A stretch of 58,970 nucleotides of DNA from CAVLDP01 sp963661945 (lineage in GTDB: Bacteria; Bacillota; Clostridia; Lachnospirales; Lachnospiraceae), in contig CAVLDP010000013.1 of the NCBI GenBank assembly GCA_963661945.1, positions 1 to 58,970 of the forward strand, written 5' to 3'. Positions within the stretch are counted from its first letter, which is position 1. Each line of letters opens with the position of its first letter. Positions 8,161-16,162 of this stretch are shown here, one piece after another. The position numbers and the translations under genes were made by a program. A model generated the notes under the pieces. It searched no databases and was not told the origin of the DNA. It worked only from the letters and a program-made list of their open reading frames with translations.

Positions 8161-8174
8161 ATTCCCCTCACTTC

Positions 8175-9128
8175 TTACTCAATAGTACGATTCTCCAACT
8201 TGCACTCTTCAATCAAATAGAGTGGTCGATGCTTGGTCTCAAGATAGGTCTTGGCCATATACTGACCCAAGATTCCGATGCAGAGTAGCTGCACACCGCT
8301 CACCAGCATGATAATACAAACCATAGACGGCCAGCCCGAGGTCGGATCTCCAAAAATAAGTGTACGAATAATAATAAATATAATTGCTGCAAATGCTAAC
8401 AGGCAGAAAATCACGCCCATAACTGAAGACAACACAAGAGGCGCCGTCGAGAATGCCACAATTCCATCGAGCGCATACACAAACAAGGACCAGAAGGACC
8501 ACTTCGTCTCCCCTGCTGCCCGCTCTACATTCTCATACTCTAACCATTTCTTGCGGAAACCGACCCAGCCAAAGATGCCCTTGGAGAAGCGATTGTACTC
8601 GCCCATCGATAGAATTGCATCGACAACCTTGCGATTCATCATCTGATAATCTCTGGCTCCATCAACAACCTCTGTATGAGAGATCTTCTCCATAATGGAA
8701 TAGAATCTGCGTGCAAAGAAGCTTCGAATCACAGGTTCTCCCGCTCTGGTCACTCTGCGTGATCCAACCGAGTCCACCTTCTCTTCCTTGATGCAGTCAT
8801 ACATCCTAGGCAGGAGGCTTGGCGGATCCTGAAGATCTGCATCCATAATAGCAACCAAATCACCGGTCGCATTCTCCAGACCTGCATAGATTGCAGCCTC
8901 TTTGCCGAAATTCCTGGAAAATGAAATATAGTGCACTCGCTCGTCCGCTTGAGACAGCTTATGCAGCACTTCAAGCGTTCCATCGGAAGAGCCATCGTCT
9001 ACAAAGAGATATTCCACAGCCAGGTCTGGCAGCTTCTCTCTTAGGATCTCTTCTGTTGTCTCATAGAAGATTGGTAGTGACTCCTCCTCATTGTAGGAGG
9101 GCACTACCAAAGTAAGTATCTCACTCAT
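8175..9128 (-). CDS. GT2 polyprenyl-phosphate glycosyltransferase (GtrB/ArnC type)
   Basis: A 317-residue membrane glycosyltransferase. The GT2 domain (about residues 5-225) has the nucleotide-binding start VVPSYNEEESLP, a metal-binding DADLQDPP motif (about 95) and GARDYQMMNR, typical of GtrB/DPM1 enzymes that load a sugar onto undecaprenyl phosphate. Two C-terminal membrane helices (about 230-250 and 265-290) follow, as in GtrB. The gene sits 12 bp after manC, so the donor may be GDP-mannose or a derived GDP-deoxyhexose (inference). With the GtrA-like gene at 14014 it could make and flip a lipid-linked sugar for cell-surface glycan decoration. Confidence 0.85.
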   Translation of the reverse strand: MSEILTLVVPSYNEEESLPIFYETTEEILREKLPDLAVEYLFVDDGSSDGTLEVLHKLSQADERVHYISFSRNFGKEAAIYAGLENATGDLVAIMDADLQDPPSLLPRMYDCIKEEKVDSVGSRRVTRAGEPVIRSFFARRFYSIMEKISHTEVVDGARDYQMMNRKVVDAILSMGEYNRFSKGIFGWVGFRKKWLEYENVERAAGETKWSFWSLFVYALDGIVAFSTAPLVLSSVMGVIFCLLAFAAIIFIIIRTLIFGDPTSGWPSMVCIIMLVSGVQLLCIGILGQYMAKTYLETKHRPLYLIEECKLENRTIE

Positions 9129-9140
9129 AATATCACGATT

Positions 9141-10208
9141 CTATAATAATTCTTCGCGTCCCTTGGATTTCAGTTCCTCAACGATAAGCTTCACATCCTG
9201 AGCGCGATTCTTGTCGCATACCATAATGGCATCATCCGTCTCAACGATAATCAGATTCTCGACACCAACCGTTGAGATAAGTCTCTTCTTCGAATAGGTA
9301 ATGCAACCCTTGGTATCAATTGCCAGATGATCTCCAGCGAAGATATTGCCGTCCGAATCCTCATCATAGAGAACTCCCAGGTTATCCCAGCTTCCTACAT
9401 CATTCCAACCCATCTCTGCAGAGATTACCTTAACATCCGAAGCCTGCTCCATGATGCCATAGTCGATTGAGATGCTAGGAATAGTAGGATAAATACGCTT
9501 GATTGCCTCCGCCTCTTCTTCCGTATTCATGAATCCTCGAAGCTCCTCAAGACAAGCATAGACATCTGGCAGAAGTTCTTTGAAATGATCCATGATAACA
9601 GATGCCTTCCAGACAAACATGCCGCTATTCCATGCATATTCACCAGAAGCCACATAAGCCTCTGCCGTGGCGAGGTCTGGCTTCTCCTTGAATTCAAGCA
9701 CAGGCTTACCCACGCTTGTTAGATTCTTGTCAAACTTGATATAGCCATATCCCGTCGATGGAAATGTTGGTGTGATACCAAGTGTCACAAGATTATTCTC
9801 TTCCTCAGCAATTCGAATTGCTTCCTTCAGGACTCTGGTAAAAGCCTCCGTATCCTTGATGAAGTGGTCCGATGGGAAGATGCACATTACACCATCGCCA
9901 TACTTCTCCAGAATCTCAAGGGCTGCATAACCGATGCATGCAGCAGTATTTCTGGCGCATGGCTCAGATAAGATATGGTCCTTCTTCAGACGACCATCTG
10001 TAGCTTCTGCCATCTTCGGTGCCTGATCTACATTCGTCACAACAAAGATGTCTTCTAGCTTGGCAAGTGTAGCCACACGATCGATGGTTTCATTTACCAT
10101 GAGGTCCTTCCCAGACAGATTCAGAAGCTGCTTAGGCTCCTCATGACGTGACAGAGGCCAGAAGCGGGTTCCGCCGCCTCCTGCCATAATAACTCCATAT
10201 GTATTCAT
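9141..10208 (-). CDS. manC: Mannose-1-phosphate guanylyltransferase
   Basis: A 355-residue single-domain nucleotidyltransferase making GDP-mannose from mannose-1-phosphate and GTP. The sugar-nucleotide pyrophosphorylase signature GGGGTRFWPLSR is at residues 10-21. The catalytic-site motif FKEKPD is near residue 170, and the Asp-containing IFPSDHFI near 110. It lacks the C-terminal isomerase domain of bifunctional AlgA/ManC proteins. It lies 13 bp after the phosphohexomutase, which could supply mannose-1-phosphate, and shares a cluster with Gmd, which consumes GDP-mannose. Confidence 0.93.
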   Translation of the reverse strand: MNTYGVIMAGGGGTRFWPLSRHEEPKQLLNLSGKDLMVNETIDRVATLAKLEDIFVVTNVDQAPKMAEATDGRLKKDHILSEPCARNTAACIGYAALEILEKYGDGVMCIFPSDHFIKDTEAFTRVLKEAIRIAEEENNLVTLGITPTFPSTGYGYIKFDKNLTSVGKPVLEFKEKPDLATAEAYVASGEYAWNSGMFVWKASVIMDHFKELLPDVYACLEELRGFMNTEEEAEAIKRIYPTIPSISIDYGIMEQASDVKVISAEMGWNDVGSWDNLGVLYDEDSDGNIFAGDHLAIDTKGCITYSKKRLISTVGVENLIIVETDDAIMVCDKNRAQDVKLIVEELKSKGREELL

Positions 10209-10221
10209 ACCCCAAAATCCC

Positions 10222-11904
10222 CTATGCTAAGATTGGCTTCAGTGCAGCAGAGAGTGCTTCCTTATGTGCCTCAGCCTCTGCTAGATCCTTGCCCTTTGTT
10301 GTGAAATATGTCTTAATCTTTGGCTCTGTTCCGGATGGACGAACAACAACAGTCTCGCCATTCTCCAGGGCGTAGATAAGAACATTCGCTGCTGGAAGAC
10401 CAGTCTCCTCAGACTTCTGATAGTCTGTCACCTTCGTAACGGAAATTCCTGCGAACTCTGTAGGTGGGTTCTGACGAAGGCTCTCCATAATGCCAGCCAT
10501 CTTATCCATACCGCTAAGTCCTGGGAATTCAAAGGAATCCACCTTGTTCAGATATCTGCCATACTCTGCATAGATTTCCTCTAATCTCTGCTTGATGGAA
10601 GAACCGATGCTTCTATAATATGCAGCCATCTCGCAGATTAACATAGAGCCAATAACCGCATCTTTGTCACGCACATAAGGTCCTGCCAGATAACCATAAG
10701 ACTCCTCAAAGCCGAAGATGAATCGATCCACTTCGCCAGCTGCTTCAAGGCCTGCAATCTGATCGCCGATCCACTTAAAGCCTGTGAGTACATTTCTCAT
10801 CTCAACCCCATAATGCTCTGCAACTGCATCAGCAAGTGGTGTAGACACGATAGACTTCACAGCAACCGGGTTCTTCGGCATAGTGCCATTCTCGATACGA
10901 CCAGCGCAGATGTAATCTAAGAGAAGGACGCCCATCTCATTACCAGATACAAGCTCATAGGAGCCATCTGGACATTTCATGGCGATACCCACACGGTCTG
11001 CATCTGGATCTGTTGCAAGCATGAGGTCAGCACCTGTTTCCTTGGCCAGGTTAAGACCAAGTTCAAGAGCTTCGAAGATCTCTGGGTTTGGATAAGAACA
11101 GGTTGTAAAATAACCATTTGGATACTCCTGCTCTGGTACAATCGTGATATCTGTAATACCCATATCATTCAGAATATGGGTTACTGGCACAAGACCGGTA
11201 CCATTCAGTGGAGAATATACGAGCTTAAGGCCTGCTGTCTTGGCCAGACCTGGACGAACCTGACGAGCCTCAATTGCCTCGTAGAAATCAGACTTGCATT
11301 TGTCCTCTACGAAACGAATCAGTCCTGCTTCCACGCCCTCTGCAAAGGACATGTACTTAGCTCCGGTCAGCACATCCGTCTTCTGAATCTCTGCATATAC
11401 AATGGCAGCTGCATCATCTGTCATCTGGCAACCATCTGGGCCATATGCCTTGTAACCATTGTACTTGGCAGGGTTATGAGAAGCTGTCACCATAATACCT
11501 GCATTACACTTGTAATATCTTGTAGCAAAGGAGAGAGCTGGTACCGGCATCAGGGCATCATAGATACGAACCTTGATTCCATTGGCAGCAAGAACGCCTG
11601 CTGCTTCCTTGGCGAAGATGTCACTCTTCAGACGACTATCGTAGGCGATTGCAACAGTCTGGTTGCCACCCTCTGTCTTCACCCAGTTTGCCAGACCCTG
11701 TGTTGCCTGACGAACCACGTAGATATTCATACGGTTCGTACCTGCGCCAAGCACACCACGAAGTCCAGCTGTTCCAAACTTCAGGGATACTGCAAATCTA
11801 TCCTCGATCGCAGCGTCATCTCCTTCGATTGCGAGTAACTCTGGCTTGAGGTCGGCATCCTCCAGGTTCGCATCCAGCCATCTTCTGTACATCTCTTTTG
11901 TCAT
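10222..11904 (-). CDS. pgcA: Phosphoglucomutase/phosphomannomutase, alpha-D-phosphohexomutase family
   Basis: A 560-residue phosphohexomutase with the four-domain layout of the family. The phosphoserine loop is TASHNPAKYNGYK (about residue 140), the metal-binding loop DPDADRVGIA (about 300), the sugar-binding loop GFEESYG (about 398) and the phosphate-binding loop RPSGTEPK near the C-terminus. Length matches the PgcA type of Firmicutes. Position directly before manC suggests it feeds mannose-1-phosphate, with a possible additional glucose-1-phosphate role. It begins a separate transcription unit after the terminator at 11951-11980; a TATAAT-like hexamer lies in the 86-bp gap. Confidence 0.92.
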   Translation of the reverse strand: MTKEMYRRWLDANLEDADLKPELLAIEGDDAAIEDRFAVSLKFGTAGLRGVLGAGTNRMNIYVVRQATQGLANWVKTEGGNQTVAIAYDSRLKSDIFAKEAAGVLAANGIKVRIYDALMPVPALSFATRYYKCNAGIMVTASHNPAKYNGYKAYGPDGCQMTDDAAAIVYAEIQKTDVLTGAKYMSFAEGVEAGLIRFVEDKCKSDFYEAIEARQVRPGLAKTAGLKLVYSPLNGTGLVPVTHILNDMGITDITIVPEQEYPNGYFTTCSYPNPEIFEALELGLNLAKETGADLMLATDPDADRVGIAMKCPDGSYELVSGNEMGVLLLDYICAGRIENGTMPKNPVAVKSIVSTPLADAVAEHYGVEMRNVLTGFKWIGDQIAGLEAAGEVDRFIFGFEESYGYLAGPYVRDKDAVIGSMLICEMAAYYRSIGSSIKQRLEEIYAEYGRYLNKVDSFEFPGLSGMDKMAGIMESLRQNPPTEFAGISVTKVTDYQKSEETGLPAANVLIYALENGETVVVRPSGTEPKIKTYFTTKGKDLAEAEAHKEALSAALKPILA

Positions 11905-11950
11905 ACCAAATCTCCTTATCTCATTTATGCAAAATCAACTTCATTATATA

Positions 11951-11980
11951 AAAAGAGGGGCGCTAAATAAAGCCCCCCTC
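11951..11980 (-). terminator. Intrinsic terminator after gmd
   Basis: The minus-strand RNA forms GAGGGGGGC / GCGCCCCUC (one mismatch) with an 8-nt loop, followed by UUUUUAU. It divides the glycan cluster into a gtr-rmd-gmd unit and a mutase-manC-GT2 unit. Confidence 0.85.
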
Positions 11981-11990
11981 CTGTAATTTC

Positions 11991-13037
11991 TTATGCCTTC
12001 AGCATCTTCTCCTGCTTAGCAAGTGCATGGTCATGCTCTGCCATAATACGAACCAAATCCTCGTACGAAGTAGTCTGTGGATTCCATCCAAGCTTGGTCT
12101 TAGCCTTGGTTGGATCTCCCCAAAGGTCCACAACATCTGTCGGACGATAGAAGTCAGGGCTTACTGCAACGACAACGCGACCTGTTGCCTTGTCGATACC
12201 CTTCTCATCTACGCCTTCGCCCTGCCACTCAATGTCGATGCCGACATGCTTGAAGGCAAGCGTTGCAAACTCACGAACTGTATGCTGTACACCCGTTGCA
12301 ATTACGTAATCGTCCGGCTCATCCTGCTGGAGAATCAGCCACATACACTCTACATAATCCTTGGCGTAACCCCAGTCACGCTTTGAATCGAGATTACCCA
12401 GATACAGGCAATCCTGCAGGCCTTCTGCAATACGTCCTGCCGCAAGAGTGATCTTACGAGTAACGAAGGTCTCGCCACGTCTTTCTGATTCATGATTGAA
12501 CAGAATTCCATTTGCCGCAAACTGACCATAAGCATCGCGATATTCTCTCATCATCCAGAAGCCATACTGCTTCGCAACCGCATATGGGCTGAATGGATGA
12601 AATGGAGTGTTCTCATTCTGTGGAACTTCCTCTACCTGACCATAGAGCTCTGAAGTAGAAGCCTGGTAGATCTTGCAAGTCTTGTCCATGCCAAGTGTAT
12701 GTACTGCATCCAGGATTCGAAGAACACCAAGCGCATCCACATCACCTGAATAGAGAGGCACATCAAAGCTGTTCTGCACATGAGACTGAGCAGCCAGGTT
12801 GTAGATCTCGTCTGGCTTCACCTCCTGAATGATACGAAACAGCGCATTCGAATCTGTCATATCGCCATCGTGCAATGTGATAGAATTCGCTGCAATCAGA
12901 TGATCAATACGTGCTGTATTAGAAATGGAAGCACGACGTGTGATTCCATGAACCTCATATCCCTTCTCTAATAGAAACTCTGCCAGGTAACTTCCGTCCT
13001 GACCAGTAATACCTGTAATCAGTGCTCTCTTTGCCAT
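11991..13037 (-). CDS. gmd: GDP-mannose 4,6-dehydratase
   Basis: A 348-residue extended short-chain dehydrogenase converting GDP-D-mannose to GDP-4-keto-6-deoxy-D-mannose. NAD(P)-binding GITGQDGSYLAE is at residues 8-19. The active-site motif is STSELYG, with intact YAVAK (Tyr and Lys of YxxxK). The C-terminal VSPDFYRPTDVVDLWGDP is diagnostic of Gmd. It is 14 bp downstream of an Rmd-like reductase gene that would take its product, so the expected final donor is GDP-D-rhamnose or a related GDP-6-deoxyhexose rather than GDP-fucose. Confidence 0.95.
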   Translation of the reverse strand: MAKRALITGITGQDGSYLAEFLLEKGYEVHGITRRASISNTARIDHLIAANSITLHDGDMTDSNALFRIIQEVKPDEIYNLAAQSHVQNSFDVPLYSGDVDALGVLRILDAVHTLGMDKTCKIYQASTSELYGQVEEVPQNENTPFHPFSPYAVAKQYGFWMMREYRDAYGQFAANGILFNHESERRGETFVTRKITLAAGRIAEGLQDCLYLGNLDSKRDWGYAKDYVECMWLILQQDEPDDYVIATGVQHTVREFATLAFKHVGIDIEWQGEGVDEKGIDKATGRVVVAVSPDFYRPTDVVDLWGDPTKAKTKLGWNPQTTSYEDLVRIMAEHDHALAKQEKMLKA

Positions 13038-13051
13038 AGAATTCTCCTTCT

Positions 13052-14014
13052 CTAAACTGTCTCCATATAGGAAACCATATCCTCAAGCGTCTTACGTAGC
13101 GGAATCTCCGGCTTCCAGCCGAGTTCCTTGTTCAGTCTGTCATACGAACCAATGATAACGCGGTTGTCATCTGGTCTTACATATTCCGGATTCACCGTAG
13201 CAGATATCTCCACCTCTACAATAGAAGCAATCTGCGTAATTACATCTTCAAGAGCCACGCCCTGACCAGAGCAGATATTATATACCTTGCCCGGCTGACC
13301 TTCCTTCAAGAGAAGATAGTAAGCGCGAACCACATCGCGGACATCAACAAAATCCCTAACGATTGTTACATCACCAGTCTCGATAGAGCCCCTGCTACTT
13401 CCTGCCTGCTTCACATCCAGGATTCTACGGACAAAGGATGGAACTACAAATCGCTCATCCTGATAAGGTCCCATATGATTGAAGGATCTTGTCAGTACGA
13501 TATCCATTCCAAAGGAATCCACATAAACCTTTGAGAGCATCTCCTGAGACACTCTGGCTACCGCATAAGGACTAACCGGCTTCAGATTCATGGTCTCAAC
13601 CAGCGGAAGATCTGCTTTCTGCACATTGCCATATTCCTCAGAAGAACCAACAGACAGAATTCTGCAATTCAACTTGAGGCTTCGAACCGACTCGACCAGA
13701 TTAAGAAAAACCTTGGTGTTATTGTCGAAGCACTCTGCTGGATGCTGCCAGCTATAAGACACGCTCGAAAATGCAGCCAAATGCAGAATATAGTTCGGTG
13801 CAAAAGTCTCAAGCGCTGCTCGAAGCTCCTCTGCATCAAGCAAATTCACCTTCTGAAAACGAATATCGAGGATATCCTTATACTGATTCAGATCAACCTT
13901 CGGCTCATTAATATCAAGTCCTAAGATCTCATATCGATATTCATTCTTATAGAGGAAATCCAAGAAATGTCTACTCACAAATCCAGAAAATCCGGTAATT
14001 ACTATTCTCTCCAT
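13052..14014 (-). CDS. rmd: GDP-6-deoxy-D-mannose reductase-like epimerase/dehydratase
   Basis: A 320-residue extended SDR protein with Rossmann motif GFSGFVSRHFL at the N-terminus and the substrate signature TRSFNHMGP, shared with GDP-4-keto-6-deoxymannose reductases (Rmd). In that family the product is GDP-D-rhamnose. The active-site tyrosine is present (SPYAVARVSQEML, about residue 145), but the lysine of YxxxK is replaced by arginine (codon AGA). The last base of its start codon (14014) is shared with the stop codon of the GtrA gene. It lies immediately upstream of gmd. Exact product is inferred from family and context. Confidence 0.75.
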   Translation of the reverse strand: MERIVITGFSGFVSRHFLDFLYKNEYRYEILGLDINEPKVDLNQYKDILDIRFQKVNLLDAEELRAALETFAPNYILHLAAFSSVSYSWQHPAECFDNNTKVFLNLVESVRSLKLNCRILSVGSSEEYGNVQKADLPLVETMNLKPVSPYAVARVSQEMLSKVYVDSFGMDIVLTRSFNHMGPYQDERFVVPSFVRRILDVKQAGSSRGSIETGDVTIVRDFVDVRDVVRAYYLLLKEGQPGKVYNICSGQGVALEDVITQIASIVEVEISATVNPEYVRPDDNRVIIGSYDRLNKELGWKPEIPLRKTLEDMVSYMETV

Positions 14015-14544
14015 TATGCTACCTCAGCCTCATCCTTCTGCTCTAAGAACTTCTTACGAGATAAGAAGTTATATACCATGACAATACCGGTTGCAATAAT
14101 CTTGGAACCTGCAGTTGCCATGCTGTCGAAGGTAAAGCCCTTCATAACGAAATTCACGATATTTGTACACCACATGGTAAAAGCATGACACCAACCGATA
14201 TGATTAATCATCGTCATGCATAGAAGAATGATAAGCTCATTAATACCCAGTCCAATCAAGGAAAGAATGGCAAAAATGACAAATTCCTTGCGGCGATCCA
14301 TGTCTTCCTTGCGCGCAAACACGAAGCGCATGCTAAGGAAATAGTTCACAATAAGCGAAATGGTAAAACCAAAGAAAGCACCAACACCTGCTGCTGCAGT
14401 TGCGCTCATACCTGTCTTTCGGCAAATCTTCGCCACAACCATTGTAATGACGAAATCAATAAAGAAGCTCGTGAAGCCTACCACGATAAATCTCATGATC
14501 TGCTGACCAAGCGTCTGCTTCTCGCCTTGTCTTGAATCTGACAT
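14014..14544 (-). CDS. GtrA-family membrane protein
   Basis: A 176-residue protein with four hydrophobic helices and cytoplasmic charged ends, matching the GtrA family. Members are thought to flip or stabilise polyprenyl-linked sugars made by a GtrB-type GT2 enzyme. The start ATG has AGAGGATT upstream. It lies between a soluble GT2 gene (16-bp gap) and the rmd-like gene (1-nt overlap), so it belongs to the same surface-glycan unit. Both GT2 proteins of the cluster are candidate partners; the one with membrane helices at 8175 looks more like a GtrB. Confidence 0.85.
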   Translation of the reverse strand: MSDSRQGEKQTLGQQIMRFIVVGFTSFFIDFVITMVVAKICRKTGMSATAAAGVGAFFGFTISLIVNYFLSMRFVFARKEDMDRRKEFVIFAILSLIGLGINELIILLCMTMINHIGWCHAFTMWCTNIVNFVMKGFTFDSMATAGSKIIATGIVMVYNFLSRKKFLEQKDEAEVA

Positions 14545-14559
14545 AATAATCCTCTTTTC

Positions 14560-15276
14560 TTATCTTCTCACGGAGGCCTCAATACGGACTCCGATCAGAT
14601 GAAATATCGTCTTAATATAGCTCATGATAAATGGAAGTAACCTTCTCTTAGACTCGCCAAACATGCGCTTGCTAAAGGAAATCGGCACCTCGCCAACCTT
14701 AAGCTTATGGTTCTTCTTATTGAGCTTGAGCTTCAGGAGAACCTCTTCAAGAACATCATAATTCACACACTGAAGCTCCACGCGTTTGAGCGCCTTCGTG
14801 TGATACATACGATAGTCTGTAGACAAATCATGCGCATAAATGCCAAGGGCCAGTCGATAAGCACCATTTAACATATGACTCATAATCTGAGAAGACTTGG
14901 CGTCATTCGATTCGCCACCCTTACAATAACGAGATCCGATTGCAACATCACACTTCTCATCTACGAACTTATGATAAATCTCTGGAATATATTTGGGCTG
15001 GTGAGATCCGTCGCTGTCCATAATCAGAAACTTCTCCATCGAAGCATACTTAATCGCTGTACGGAAAGCGCCTCCGAAGCCCTTCTCTTCCTGATTAATA
15101 TAGCGAGCGCCAAACTGCTTGCACACATCTTCTGTATGGTCAAGCGGCTTCTCAGTATCAATAACGAGAATCTCATATTCCTCGCCACATTTTTCAACAT
15201 TCTCTATAATCTCAGGAAGCAAGACACGAAGATTCTCCTCTTCCTTATAAGATAGAAGAACTACACTGATTCCCAT
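14560..15276 (-). CDS. GT2 glycosyltransferase, DPM1-like without membrane domain
   Basis: A 238-residue GT2 enzyme beginning VVLLSYKEEENLRVLLPEI, with the donor-site Asp motif IMDSDGSHQPKYIPEIY (about residue 88) and a DYRMYHTKAL acceptor motif. This pattern is that of dolichol/polyprenyl-phosphate mannosyltransferases. Unlike its paralogue at 8175 it has no C-terminal membrane helices and may rely on the adjacent GtrA protein for membrane association (inference). It is the first gene of the gtr-rmd-gmd unit, downstream of the promoter at 15320-15348. Confidence 0.82.
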   Translation of the reverse strand: MGISVVLLSYKEEENLRVLLPEIIENVEKCGEEYEILVIDTEKPLDHTEDVCKQFGARYINQEEKGFGGAFRTAIKYASMEKFLIMDSDGSHQPKYIPEIYHKFVDEKCDVAIGSRYCKGGESNDAKSSQIMSHMLNGAYRLALGIYAHDLSTDYRMYHTKALKRVELQCVNYDVLEEVLLKLKLNKKNHKLKVGEVPISFSKRMFGESKRRLLPFIMSYIKTIFHLIGVRIEASVRR

Positions 15277-15319
15277 GTATTCTTATCCTCATTCTATCAT
15301 CGTCTATTCAAACTTCTAA

Positions 15320-15348
15320 ATTATAGCAACAAAGTGACCTCTTCGCAA
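15320..15348 (-). promoter_or_regulatory. Promoter of the GT2-gtrA-rmd-gmd unit
   Basis: On the minus strand: -35 TTGCGA (15343-15348), 17-bp spacer, -10 TATAAT (15320-15325). The start codon is about 43 bp downstream of the -10. On the other strand TATAAT at 15367-15372 is a likely -10 for greA, so the two transcripts diverge within about 130 bp. Confidence 0.7.
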
Positions 15349-15404
15349 GTTAGACTCCATATGTGCTATAATAATTGCATTCTACTTAGAAATGAGGAAA
15401 TGAA

Positions 15405-15905
15405 ATGGGCGAAAGACTCACCACAGAAGATGTACGCAAGATCGAGGAGGAAATCGAGCACCGCAAGCTCGTGGTTCGAAAGGAAGCCCTTGCCGACCTG
15501 AAGGAGGCCCGCGCGCAGGGTGACCTCTCCGAGAATTTCGAATATTATGCTGCCAAGCGATTCAAGAACCAGAACGAAGGCCGTATCCACTATCTGGAGC
15601 GAATGCTCAAGAATGCAACAATCGTCGAAGACACTTCATCTGCAGACGAAGTTGGCCTCAACGATTCCGTCCGCATCTATATTCCAGAAGACGACGAGGA
15701 GGAGACCTACAAGATCACAACCTCTATCCGTGGTGATTCCATGACCAACCGAATCTCCATCGAATCACCTCTTGGCAAAGCCTTGCTTGGTCGAAAGGTA
15801 GGCGACACTGCACTTGTTGCCGTAAATGCCAACTATTCTTATGAAGTCGAGATTCGCGAAATCATAAAATCCTCCAATGAAGATGACGAGCTTAAGACCT
15901 TCTAA
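15405..15905 (+). CDS. greA: Transcription elongation factor GreA-like
   Basis: A 166-residue Gre factor that would rescue backtracked RNA polymerase by stimulating transcript cleavage. The N-terminal coiled coil (about residues 5-80) contains the acidic tip and QGDLSENFEYYAAK, a clear GreA signature. The C-terminal FKBP-like domain has ISIESPLGKALLGRKVGD. It is slightly longer than the usual 157-160 residues. It stands alone on the plus strand and shares a bidirectional hairpin with the convergent small gene at 15953. Confidence 0.93.
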   Translation: MGERLTTEDVRKIEEEIEHRKLVVRKEALADLKEARAQGDLSENFEYYAAKRFKNQNEGRIHYLERMLKNATIVEDTSSADEVGLNDSVRIYIPEDDEEETYKITTSIRGDSMTNRISIESPLGKALLGRKVGDTALVAVNANYSYEVEIREIIKSSNEDDELKTF

Positions 15906-15911
15906 CAAAAA

Positions 15912-15935
15912 CAGGGCGCCCAAAAAGGCGCCCTG
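15912..15935. terminator. Bidirectional terminator between greA and the convergent operon
   Basis: A perfect 9-bp palindrome CAGGGCGCC / GGCGCCCTG with a 6-nt loop. The U-run is better on the minus strand (UUUUUG), but it is positioned to serve both greA and the 68-residue gene. Confidence 0.8.
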
Positions 15936-15952
15936 ATCTATTTAGATGCAAA

Positions 15953-16159
15953 CTATTTCTTGTTCTTCCGCTGTTCATATAGCTGAGTCAACAGAGTTTG
16001 CTCATACTGCGAATCAGAATTCATCTGAATCTCCTTCATAATCGCAAGCCTCTCTCGATTCAGAGAATCAATCTCCTCTTGGAGGACCGAAATCTTACTA
16101 TCAATTCCCCTCATTCGAATCTGCAAATCCTCGATATGCTGTCTCGTCTCGATATCCAT
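15953..16159 (-). CDS. Small coiled-coil protein, function unknown
   Basis: A 68-residue soluble protein. Residues 5-45 are a charged heptad-like helix with alternating Leu/Ile/Met and Glu/Arg; the C-terminus is basic (RKNKK). The ATG has a strong GGAGGGG upstream and lies 3 bp after the stop of the preceding membrane-protein gene, so it is a genuine co-translated gene. I do not recognise a family. A role as an oligomerising accessory protein is only a guess. Confidence 0.7.
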   Translation of the reverse strand: MDIETRQHIEDLQIRMRGIDSKISVLQEEIDSLNRERLAIMKEIQMNSDSQYEQTLLTQLYEQRKNKK

Positions 16160-16162
16160 AGT

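Noticed and set aside
11176..11838. 220-codon plus-strand ORF
   Set aside because: Antisense shadow of the phosphohexomutase gene.
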